Positions 35,961 through 42,398 of a DNA stretch of 64,000 nt are shown in pieces. The stretch is from UBA3537 sp049889395 (GTDB lineage Bacteria > Bacteroidota > Bacteroidia > Flavobacteriales > Flavobacteriaceae), in assembly GCA_049889395.1 (NCBI GenBank), contig JBMHDM010000011.1, positions 90,235 through 154,234 on the forward strand. Direction: 5' to 3'. The position numbers were made by a program, and so were the translations under genes. How positions within the stretch are numbered: the stretch's first letter is position 1; each line of letters begins with the position of its first letter. A model generated the notes under the pieces. It saw only the letters and a list, made by a program, of their open reading frames with translations, did no database searches and had not been told where the DNA came from.

Positions 35961-36462
35961 CTAATTTAAAGACTGAAACACCCATCACACCACTTACATC
36001 ACTATGCTTAAATTCATAGCATTTCAAACTACTATTGTAATATGAACCTAAAATGGATTTATTCATAAGGCGTTGAATGAAATGAGAAAAAGCATCTATG
36101 TTGATACGCCAAACTTTTAATCCGTCTTTAGTAGGAGAAATTTGTAAGTGGTATGCAGGTTTTATTTGAATGGTTCTTTTCTTAATCCATTTGTTAATTT
36201 CTGAATGTTCATCACTTATGTGTCTGTTTAAGGTAAATGAGTTGTAATCTTTATTTCTAACCCTTAATGAGATACCCACTACATTCCCCTGTATGTTTGC
36301 ATAACAGTCCGTGCCTGTCGCTTTATCTACAAGGGAACGAGTAGTAGGCTCAAGATACTTCGCAGAAAGTATATGTTTAATAGCCTTTTCATATCGTTTA
36401 AAGCCTTGTTCTTCTAATTTAAAGCCTTGTGCATAGTCGATATTTAAACCGCCTCTATTCAT
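35944..36462 (-). CDS. Element protein of unknown role, possible nuclease-like fold
   Basis: This 172-residue protein has no firm family. A stretch DKATGTDCYANIQGNVVGISLRVR resembles the GxD...(E/Q)xK arrangement of PD-(D/E)XK nucleases, but Ser stands at the expected Glu/Gln position, so this is only a suggestion. The second half has an EINKWIKKRTIQIKPAYHLQ segment. It overlaps the 110-aa gene by eight bases and is probably translated with it. Confidence 0.55.
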   Translation of the reverse strand: MNRGGLNIDYAQGFKLEEQGFKRYEKAIKHILSAKYLEPTTRSLVDKATGTDCYANIQGNVVGISLRVRNKDYNSFTLNRHISDEHSEINKWIKKRTIQIKPAYHLQISPTKDGLKVWRINIDAFSHFIQRLMNKSILGSYYNSSLKCYEFKHSDVSGVMGVSVFKLDNSFT

Positions 36463-36787
36463 CAGTTAAGTCGGTTAGTTTAAAGTTTTCATCTAACACA
36501 ATATTTTTTCTATCCACATTACCATCATCATCAACCCAACCTATACTGATTTCTTTAGGTGGTTCATTCTCGAGCATATATTTTTCAATTGATAGTTTAG
36601 GTAAACTGTATTTGAGAGCAACATCTAATAGCTTTATTTTCTGACTGTCCGTAAGTTTGCTGTAATCTAAATCCTTAAGTATTCTGCTAACTAAATCAAT
36701 CAGACCACCTCTTAAATCTATTGGCAACGCTGAACCTCGTTTACTTATTTTTCCCGCTTTAGAACCTGTTTCGCTATTAAACCTCAT
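36455..36787 (-). CDS. Phage-type small protein, terminase-small-subunit-like opening
   Basis: This 110-residue protein begins MRFNSETGSKAGKISKRGS, a basic opening I recall from small terminase-like proteins of Bacteroidota phages and elements, then a helical part (KLTDSQKIKLLDVALKYSLPKLS) and an acidic tail. A DNA-binding role is likely. No large terminase subunit is present in the element, which argues against true self-packaging. Confidence 0.5.
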   Translation of the reverse strand: MRFNSETGSKAGKISKRGSALPIDLRGGLIDLVSRILKDLDYSKLTDSQKIKLLDVALKYSLPKLSIEKYMLENEPPKEISIGWVDDDGNVDRKNIVLDENFKLTDLTDE

Positions 36788-36816
36788 CCGTTATTTTTCC
36801 GTTAATAATGCTTTAT

Positions 36817-36840
36817 GGCACGATCCCTACGGGATGTGCC
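36817..36840 (-). terminator. Strong hairpin after the 181-aa gene
   Basis: GGCAC and ATCCC pair with GGGAT and GTGCC, with one bulged G and a three-base loop. It sits at the stop codon of the minus-strand gene at 36840. No long T run follows on that strand, so a terminator is plausible but a rolling-circle nick hairpin cannot be excluded. Confidence 0.45.
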
Positions 36841-37385
36841 TATCGAAAGAACATCGGGTTAATAATCCAAGAATGGGTTCTTAAATCATATCTCAAGGCA
36901 TTACTTGTCATCCTTGCCACTTCGCCTCTATAAATGTGGTAGAACTCTTCCATTCCCTCAAATGCTTCTATAAGTGTATTAATAGCTTCAAGTCGGCTAT
37001 TCTCTTCCTCGTTCTTGGTATATTGAACAAATGGTTCTTTTTCTACACGAGTGTAAGGCTTGCCATTTTCATCGAAATGTAGGGGAGTGGTATTCTCTTC
37101 AAATTGTACCTGAATTTCATATATAGGGTTGAGGTCAATATCTAATAGATTTAGAACCTTTTCATTACTCAATTTAAGGTCTTTCAGGCTCTTGTTTTTA
37201 TTGACTATACATTTAGTAGTGTAAGACATAAAGTCCTTGCTAAAAGCCTTTAAATCGCTTACAGTAATATGTTTAGTAGCTTCAGAAATAGCCTTTTCTA
37301 ATAAGCTAATTTTATCCTGTGCGATTGCTTCAGCTCTACTTAATCCCTCGTTGTCTATTGAAATGACTTTCTTTTTAAATGGCAT
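36840..37385 (-). CDS. Element protein of unknown function, 181 residues
   Basis: This acidic protein has no recognised domain. The N-terminal half is helical (SRAEAIAQDKISLLEKAISEATKHI) and the end is aromatic and basic (MTSNALRYDLRTHSWIINPMFFR). It faces a plus-strand membrane gene across a 19-base gap. Its place among small element genes suggests an accessory replication or packaging role; this is a guess from position only. Confidence 0.55.
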   Translation of the reverse strand: MPFKKKVISIDNEGLSRAEAIAQDKISLLEKAISEATKHITVSDLKAFSKDFMSYTTKCIVNKNKSLKDLKLSNEKVLNLLDIDLNPIYEIQVQFEENTTPLHFDENGKPYTRVEKEPFVQYTKNEEENSRLEAINTLIEAFEGMEEFYHIYRGEVARMTSNALRYDLRTHSWIINPMFFR

Positions 37386-37392
37386 ATTTTAT

Positions 37393-37400
37393 TATATTTG
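37393..37400 (+). promoter_or_regulatory. -7 element of the small membrane protein gene
   Basis: TATATTTG is an exact TAnnTTTG match only four bases before the ATG at 37405. A transcript from it would have almost no leader, so it may be leaderless. Confidence 0.5.
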
Positions 37401-37404
37401 GTTT

Positions 37405-37680
37405 ATGATTAATTTTTTGAAAATTATTTGGAAATTTTTAATTGTTGCATCGCTTGTTATACTTTTTGGTTTAATTGGGTTTCTTGCCTCAAACTTTTTT
37501 TGGTGGATTATAAGTAATTGGCTGACAATTCTTTATAACTCGAACACGTCTGATTTAATTCACTCAATTAGTGGTTTTATAGTCAAATCTGATTACTCTG
37601 AAACCATTGAAAATATTTTTGTTGGATTAGTTACAATTCTTTGTGCATTTGGTTATTATCTCAAGAACCAAGAGAATTAA
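37405..37680 (+). CDS. Small integral membrane protein of the element
   Basis: From the ATG at 37405 this 91-residue protein has a strongly hydrophobic N-terminal segment (FLIVASLVILFGLIGFLA) and a second one near the end (FVGLVTILCAFGYYL). The open frame extends upstream, but the promoter at 37393 supports the internal ATG. It is the only plus-strand gene in this half and could be a holin-like, immunity or toxin-type protein. No family is recognised. Confidence 0.65.
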   Translation: MINFLKIIWKFLIVASLVILFGLIGFLASNFFWWIISNWLTILYNSNTSDLIHSISGFIVKSDYSETIENIFVGLVTILCAFGYYLKNQEN

Positions 37681-37693
37681 ACTATTGTAAACT

Positions 37694-37888
37694 TTAACCC
37701 TTAATTACTTTTACTTTACTTCGACTTCCTCTCTGTTTGATTAGCTTTCTGACAATCTCTGAAAAACTATCACTTGCTTTAGCATCTGTTAGTTGTCTTA
37801 ACTTGCTTAATTCGGTTCTTGTTAGCTCTACATTCACTTGGATGAGGTCAGGCGTATCGTTACTTAATCTTGTATAATATTTACCCAT
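37694..37888 (-). CDS. Ribbon-helix-helix-like small DNA-binding protein
   Basis: The 64-residue protein has a beta strand and two helices in a CopG/Arc-like order (DLIQVNVELTRTELSKLRQL, then SFSEIVRKLIKQ) and a basic tail. Such proteins act as repressors or relaxosome factors. It overlaps the 46-aa gene upstream by eight bases and lies beside the HUH endonuclease gene. Confidence 0.65.
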   Translation of the reverse strand: MGKYYTRLSNDTPDLIQVNVELTRTELSKLRQLTDAKASDSFSEIVRKLIKQRGSRSKVKVIKG

Positions 37889-38021
37889 CTTTTAAATCTT
37901 TAGTTAATTGATGTCTTAAATAGCTAGATAGCTTTAATCTGTTAGCTTCAGCTTTTTTCATTAGTTTATCCTTATCCTCTTTTCTGAATTGGATGGATAT
38001 CGTTTCAAATTGTTTTTCCAT
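37881..38021 (-). CDS. 46-residue ribbon-helix-helix/MobC-like protein
   Basis: This short gene encodes MEKQFETISIQFRKEDKDKL, then MKKAEANRLKLSSYLRHQL and KDLKDG. The pattern (strand, then helix with LxSxYLRxxL) is that of CopG or MobC-type accessory proteins. Its stop overlaps the next start (ATGGGTAA), and only two bases separate it from the HUH gene. The compact layout argues that it is real. Confidence 0.65.
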   Translation of the reverse strand: MEKQFETISIQFRKEDKDKLMKKAEANRLKLSSYLRHQLTKDLKDG

Positions 38022-38023
38022 TT

Positions 38024-38386
38024 TTAGTATATGTTATGATGTGAATTATTTCTGTTTAAATGTTTTAATATGTACCCACTTATAGCTTGTTTGGTATATA
38101 TAGGTTCGTTATACTTAACCGCTTTAGGATTTAACCCTGTAGCTTGACATACTTGTTTATTTGCTATATTCTTATTCAATAACAGGTGTAAGTGATACAT
38201 CTCGTCGCTTCTATCTCTTTCCATAGTGTAGAATACCTGAACCCTTAATCTCTTCGCTAATCTCTCTATAAGTCTATCACTTGTGTGAGGTTTTAGTTTA
38301 TAGCTTGGTCTAATAGTTATTGTACTCTTCCAATCACACATCCAAGTCAATCCGTGTGCATATTCCTCAATATTCGTTTCTCTCAT
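38024..38386 (-). CDS. Stand-alone HUH endonuclease domain (Rep- or relaxase-like)
   Basis: The 120-residue protein has the three motifs of HUH single-strand endonucleases in order: motif 1 strand TITIRPSYKL (about 19-28), motif 2 His-Leu-His in MYHLHLLLN (about 68-70), and motif 3 with one Tyr and Lys four apart in QAISGYILKHL (about 106-109). HUH proteins nick DNA at an origin by a Tyr-DNA link in rolling-circle replication, conjugation or transposition. Here only the nuclease domain exists, with no helicase. It may replicate the excised circle or mobilise it. The identification rests on motif reading alone. Confidence 0.7.
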   Translation of the reverse strand: MRETNIEEYAHGLTWMCDWKSTITIRPSYKLKPHTSDRLIERLAKRLRVQVFYTMERDRSDEMYHLHLLLNKNIANKQVCQATGLNPKAVKYNEPIYTKQAISGYILKHLNRNNSHHNIY

Positions 38387-38536
38387 TATGGTTTAGGCGT
38401 ATTTATAGTTAAAGTGTTTTTGTGCCTGTCTATACATATATAAAGGGCACTTATTTTTTTTAGTTAATATTCAGAGAAACTTATTAACATTTCTACTTTT
38501 AACCTGTAAAATCATTATAAATGTTTAAATATTAAG
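38387..38536. other. 150-base gap between HUH gene and right attachment site
   Basis: Very AT-rich. It holds the presumed promoter of the minus-strand HUH operon, and is a candidate site for an origin. No clear hairpin or repeat could be fixed by eye. Confidence 0.35.
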
Positions 38537-38584
38537 TGTACACATTATATAATATTAGTGATGTGGCTTTGGTGGGTGGTGGGC
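38537..38584. other. attR of the integrated element
   Basis: The element arm TGTACACA... (38537-38559) is followed by the core GATGT (38560-38564) and the comM side. Joined with the left arm it forms a 48-bp attP whose two 24-base halves match at 18 positions in inverted sense, centred on GA at the start of the core. Confidence 0.8.
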
Positions 38585-39246
38585 AATATCCCCAGCCTGG
38601 AGAAATTTCTATGGCACACAACGGTGTACTATCTTTAGACGAATTACCAGAATTTAAACGTTCTGAACTTGAGGTCACGCGTCAACCCCTTGAAGATCTG
38701 GAAGTAACAATATCAAGAGCCAAGTTTACAGTGACTTATCCCAGTAGTTTTATGCTGATGGCTAGTATGAATCCCAGCCCAAGTGGATTTTTCAACGATC
38801 CAAATTCTCCTGCTACTTCATCTCCGGCAGAGATGCACCGGTATTTGGGTAAAATTTGAGGACCTCTCTTGGATCGTATTGATGTACATGTGGAAGTTAC
38901 CCCTGTTCCATTTGAGAAATTAACTCAAAAAGAGAATTTAGAGTCTTCTACAGTAATACGATCGCGAGTTATCAAAGCGAGATCTCTTCAAACAGAACGC
39001 TTCAAGACCTTTACCGGAATACACTACAATGCTCAAATGCAAACCAAACAAATTCGTCAATTTTGTGTTTTAGATGCTGCTTCAAAATCACTTTTAAAAC
39101 AAGCTATGGAGCGTTTAAATTTATCTGCTAGGGCCTATGATCGAATATTGAAAGTTGCCCGTACTATTGCTGATTTAGAACACTCCAAGTCTATTAAAAG
39201 TTTGCACATTGGTGAGGCCATTCAGTATCGAAGTTTGGATCGATAA
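38560..39246 (+). pseudogene. comM: comM/yifB ATPase, 3' part, split and with an in-frame stop
   Basis: This part continues the comM frame from the core: DVALVGGGQYPQPGEISMAH, LSLDELPEFKRSELEV, the arginine-finger region, then MHRYLGKI. The codon at 38857-38859 is TGA where relatives have Ser (KISGPLLDRID); one base (C to G) explains it. The frame then runs on normally through LLDRIDVHVEVTPVPFEKL to IGEAIQYRSLDR at 39246. Together with the frameshift in the 5' part, this shows the gene is dead even apart from the insertion. Confidence 0.92.
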
Positions 39247-39357
39247 GGGTGGTTGGGTTAGTATTAAATTATAAATTTAAATAAATCCTGTATTAGTTTG
39301 ATAATTAATGTGTTATAAATTTATTATAATAAAAATCTATCGCATCTATTTTGAGAT

Positions 39358-40734
39358 TTAACCAAGCCAACGGAATGCTTTTTTGAGGGCTTTTAATTTA
39401 TTTTTGTAAGGGGCATAACGTAAGGGAATATCCAACCAATTGGCTTTAACTGTGATCCCTTTTTGATGCGAAAAAGTTTCAAATCCCAATCGGCCATGAT
39501 AGGCACCTATGCCGCTATCACCCACACCTCCAAAAGGCAGTCTTGGATTTCCAAAATGAATCATAGTATCGTTTACAGCGCCGCCTCCAAAACTAAAAGT
39601 TTTAATCATAGTGTTATAGAACGATTTGCGCTCCGAAAACACATAGAAACCAAGGGGTTTTTCATAGCGGTTTATAATTCGTTTCAGATCATCATCTGAT
39701 TCGTAAACTAGAATGGGAAGAATGGGGCCAAAAATTTCACCTTTCATAACATTGCTTTCAAGAGAAGGCTCATCAACTATTGTTGGGGAGATGTAATTAT
39801 CATTTTCATTGGTTTTACCACCAAAAACAACAGTAACCCCCTTAAGCATGTGAGTCAAACGCTTAAAATTTTTGGCGTTTACGATACGTGGATAGTCACT
39901 TGACATAGAAGCATCTTCATCATATGCTTTTAATATTTCTTTCTTTAAGTTGATGATAAGCTCAGCCTTAATAGACTTGTGAGCTAAAATATAATCTGGC
40001 GCTATACAGGTTTGGCCAGCATTAACAAATTTTCCCCAAACCAATCGTTTTGCGGTTAATTTTAAATCTATGCTGTTATCAACAATACAGGGATTTTTAC
40101 CACCTAATTCTAAAGTAACTGGGGTCATGTATTGTGCCGCTGCTTTGGCAACTATTTTTCCAACCGGCACACTTCCAGTAAAGAAAATATAGTCCCATCT
40201 TTCTCTCAATAATTCTGTAGTTTCAGGAACGCCACCCTGCACCACACTAACATGTTGAAAATCAAAAACAGAACTGATAATCTTTTCAATCAGTTTTGCA
40301 ATGTTTGAGGTTAATTCACTAGGTTTGAGCACTACTGTATTGCCGGCGGCTATGGCCGAAATAATTGGCGCTATAGCGAGTTGAAAGGGGTAGTTCCAAG
40401 GCGCTATAATGAGTACTGTTCCGTACGGCTCACTGTAGATATAATCTTTTGATGGAAAGTTTAGGGCTGCTGAACGAACCTTTTTTGGTTTCGACCAAGC
40501 TTTGAGGTGCTTTATTGTCATTTCTATTTCAGAAACTACAATTCCAATTTCACTAAAATAGGTTTCAAACTTTGACTTTTTAAAATCCAAGGACAAAGCA
40601 TCGTATATAGCGTCTTCTTGTTCAAGAATGGTTGTTTTAAGTTTTAAAAGTTTAGATTTTATAAAGTTAATATCCCTGGATCTACCAGATTGAAAAAATT
40701 CTTTATGATGATTAAGGCGTTGCTTGATGGTCAT
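39358..40734 (-). CDS. NAD(P)-dependent aldehyde dehydrogenase
   Basis: The protein has about 458 residues from the ATG at 40734 (MTIKQRLNHHKEFF); upstream codons lie inside the RluA gene. It has the ALDH signatures TLELGGKNPCIVD with the general-base Glu and GQTCIAPDYIL with the catalytic Cys, and ends in a hydrophobic RYAPYKNKLKALKKAFRW tail like fatty-aldehyde dehydrogenases of the class 3 type. The likely substrates are medium or long-chain aldehydes. It overlaps rluA by four bases. Confidence 0.92.
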   Translation of the reverse strand: MTIKQRLNHHKEFFQSGRSRDINFIKSKLLKLKTTILEQEDAIYDALSLDFKKSKFETYFSEIGIVVSEIEMTIKHLKAWSKPKKVRSAALNFPSKDYIYSEPYGTVLIIAPWNYPFQLAIAPIISAIAAGNTVVLKPSELTSNIAKLIEKIISSVFDFQHVSVVQGGVPETTELLRERWDYIFFTGSVPVGKIVAKAAAQYMTPVTLELGGKNPCIVDNSIDLKLTAKRLVWGKFVNAGQTCIAPDYILAHKSIKAELIINLKKEILKAYDEDASMSSDYPRIVNAKNFKRLTHMLKGVTVVFGGKTNENDNYISPTIVDEPSLESNVMKGEIFGPILPILVYESDDDLKRIINRYEKPLGFYVFSERKSFYNTMIKTFSFGGGAVNDTMIHFGNPRLPFGGVGDSGIGAYHGRLGFETFSHQKGITVKANWLDIPLRYAPYKNKLKALKKAFRWLG

Positions 40735-41444
40735 GATTTTGTAATATTTTGAAAACACTTGTTCCACAACGGGTCGTATGGGAGAGGGGCTTGTAGATGT
40801 AGGGTTTCTTTTGATACAGGATGTTCAAAGATAACAGTTTTTGCATGTAAATGGATTCCTCCGTTTAGGTTACTCCTTTTGGCGCCATATTTAAGATCCC
40901 CTTTTATAGGGCAATTGATGTGAGACAATTGACTTCTTATTTGATGTGAACGACCAGTTTCAAGGTTGATTTCCAACAGTGTATAGTTGTTCAATTTTTC
41001 TTTTAGCTTGTAGTGTAAAATAGCCAATTTGCTTCCTGGAATTTCTTTGTCATACACCTTTGTTGTGTTATTTCGTGGATTTTTCACCAACCAATTAATC
41101 AGGGTGTCATTTGGTTTTTTTGGTGTATGATGTACCAGTGCCCAATATTCCTTTTTTATAGATTTATTTTTAAACATGGCATTGATACGTGTCAGGGCTT
41201 TGGAGGTTTTAGCAAAAATAACAATCCCAGAAGTTGGGCGATCCAAACGATGGGTTACACCCAAAAATACATTCCCTGGTTTGTTGTATTTTTTCTTTAA
41301 AAATTCTTTTACAATTTCTGACAAGGGTATGTCTTGAGTTTTGTCAGCTTGAACAATATCACCAGGGCGTTTGTTTACAACAATAATATGATTGTCCTCA
41401 AAAACAACCTGAAGATTGAATACTTTACTAACAACCCTGGGCAT
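40731..41444 (-). CDS. RluA-family pseudouridine synthase
   Basis: It isomerises uridine to pseudouridine in rRNA or tRNA. The 237-residue protein has the catalytic motif VTHRLDRPTSGIVIFAK with the active Asp, and the RluA end motif LETGRSHQIRSQL and PIKGDLKYGA. There is no S4 domain, which fits the short RluA type. The RNA target cannot be told. It is three bases from panB. Confidence 0.93.
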   Translation of the reverse strand: MPRVVSKVFNLQVVFEDNHIIVVNKRPGDIVQADKTQDIPLSEIVKEFLKKKYNKPGNVFLGVTHRLDRPTSGIVIFAKTSKALTRINAMFKNKSIKKEYWALVHHTPKKPNDTLINWLVKNPRNNTTKVYDKEIPGSKLAILHYKLKEKLNNYTLLEINLETGRSHQIRSQLSHINCPIKGDLKYGAKRSNLNGGIHLHAKTVIFEHPVSKETLHLQAPLPYDPLWNKCFQNITKS

Positions 41445-41446
41445 AT

Positions 41447-42262
41447 TTAGTATTGCTCGTTAGCGTTTGGAAAATCAGATGATTTGACATCCTGGACATA
41501 TTGACCAATGGCTTCAGTCATGGATTCAAAAAGATTCATGTATCGTCTCAAGAATCGAGGATTAAACTCATGAGTCATACCAATCATGTCATGTAAAACT
41601 AACACTTGACCATCTACATCACCACCAGCACCAATACCAATTACTGGGATTGTCACAGAATGGGCTACTTTTTTAGCCAGTTTAGCGGGAATTTTTTCTA
41701 AAACTATTGAAAAACAGCCAATTTCTTCCAACATTTTAGCGTCTTCAATTAATTTTTTGGCCTCCTCGTCTTCTTTAGCACGAACTGTGTAGGTTCCAAA
41801 TTTGTAAATGGATTGAGGCGTAAGCCCCAAATGTCCCATGACCGGAATACCAGCGTTTAAGATTTTTTTAATAGAATCCTTAATTTCTTTACCACCTTCT
41901 AGCTTAACTGCATGTCCACCGCTTTCTTTCATAATACGAATCGCTGATCGCAGTGCTTTTTTGGAGTCGCTTTGGTAAGTTCCAAAGGGTAAATCTACGA
42001 CTACCAAAGCTCGATTTATAGCCCGAACAACAGAAGATGCGTGGTATATCATTTGGTCTAGAGTGATTGGAAGTGTGGTTTCGTGACCTGCCATGACATT
42101 ACTCGCCGAATCCCCAACAAGAATGACATCAACTCCGGCGCTATCTACAATTTTTGCCATGGTATAGTCATATGCTGTAAGCATGGAAATTCTCTCGCCA
42201 TTGGACTTCATATCAACAAGAGATTTTACTGTGACTCTCTTATATTCGGATTTGTTAGTCAT
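41447..42262 (-). CDS. panB: 3-methyl-2-oxobutanoate hydroxymethyltransferase
   Basis: PanB makes ketopantoate in pantothenate and CoA synthesis. The protein has the motifs LVDMKSNGERISMLTAYDY, VILVGDSASNVMAGHETTLP, GGHAVKLEGG and PVMGHLGLTPQS. I place the start at the ATG 42262 (MTNKSEYKRVTV); the longer upstream frame has a hydrophobic opening unlike the family. It appears to be the first gene of a panB-rluA-aldehyde dehydrogenase operon. Confidence 0.95.
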   Translation of the reverse strand: MTNKSEYKRVTVKSLVDMKSNGERISMLTAYDYTMAKIVDSAGVDVILVGDSASNVMAGHETTLPITLDQMIYHASSVVRAINRALVVVDLPFGTYQSDSKKALRSAIRIMKESGGHAVKLEGGKEIKDSIKKILNAGIPVMGHLGLTPQSIYKFGTYTVRAKEDEEAKKLIEDAKMLEEIGCFSIVLEKIPAKLAKKVAHSVTIPVIGIGAGGDVDGQVLVLHDMIGMTHEFNPRFLRRYMNLFESMTEAIGQYVQDVKSSDFPNANEQY

Positions 42263-42306
42263 TATAATTTTTTTTGTAAAAGTAATGAAAAAGAACATTA
42301 GTGATA

Positions 42307-42346
42307 TGACAGCTTGTCAGATTTTGTGTCATGGCACAAAGATTGA
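42307..42346 (+). promoter_or_regulatory. Stress-type promoter of dnaK: inverted repeat plus sigma-54-like element
   Basis: TGACA-GCT-TGTCA (42307-42319) is a dyad. TGGCAC at 42332-42337 and TTGA at 42343-42346 match the sigma-54 pattern TGGCAC-N5-TTGC except that the last C is A. The spacing GG-N10-G(A) is correct. The dnaK ATG follows 52 bases later. No TAnnTTTG element is obvious. Confidence 0.5.
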
Positions 42347-42398
42347 CACTGTGTAAAAGATTAACATTAAAACTGATTTTAAATTAAAAATATAAATT

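Larger units (their letters stand above)
30803..38559. mobile_element. 7,757-bp integrated element with a large serine recombinase, inside comM
   Basis: Left and right comM halves rejoin exactly in frame when this segment is removed (ISDV plus ALVGG). The GATGT core is kept once at each end. Gene order: large serine recombinase, small secreted protein, two BspA-like lipoproteins (plus strand), then on the minus strand a tyrosine recombinase, a 172-aa, a 110-aa and a 181-aa protein of unknown role, a plus-strand membrane protein, two ribbon-helix-helix-like proteins and an HUH endonuclease. No conjugation, capsid or portal genes are seen. Integrative mobilizable element, phage satellite or rolling-circle element are all possible. 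Confidence 0.9.

Noticed and set aside
30803..38559. Complete prophage
   Set aside because: No capsid, portal, tail, lysis or large terminase genes can be seen in 7.8 kb.
30803..38564. The five-base GATGT at both ends as a transposon target duplication
   Set aside because: No DDE transposase or IS ends are present. The arms form an attP-like dyad and a serine integrase lies at the end, which explains the core better.
40734..40767. Longer N-terminus for the aldehyde dehydrogenase
   Set aside because: It would lie inside the RluA gene; the ATG at 40734 overlaps the rluA stop as ATGA, a usual coupling.
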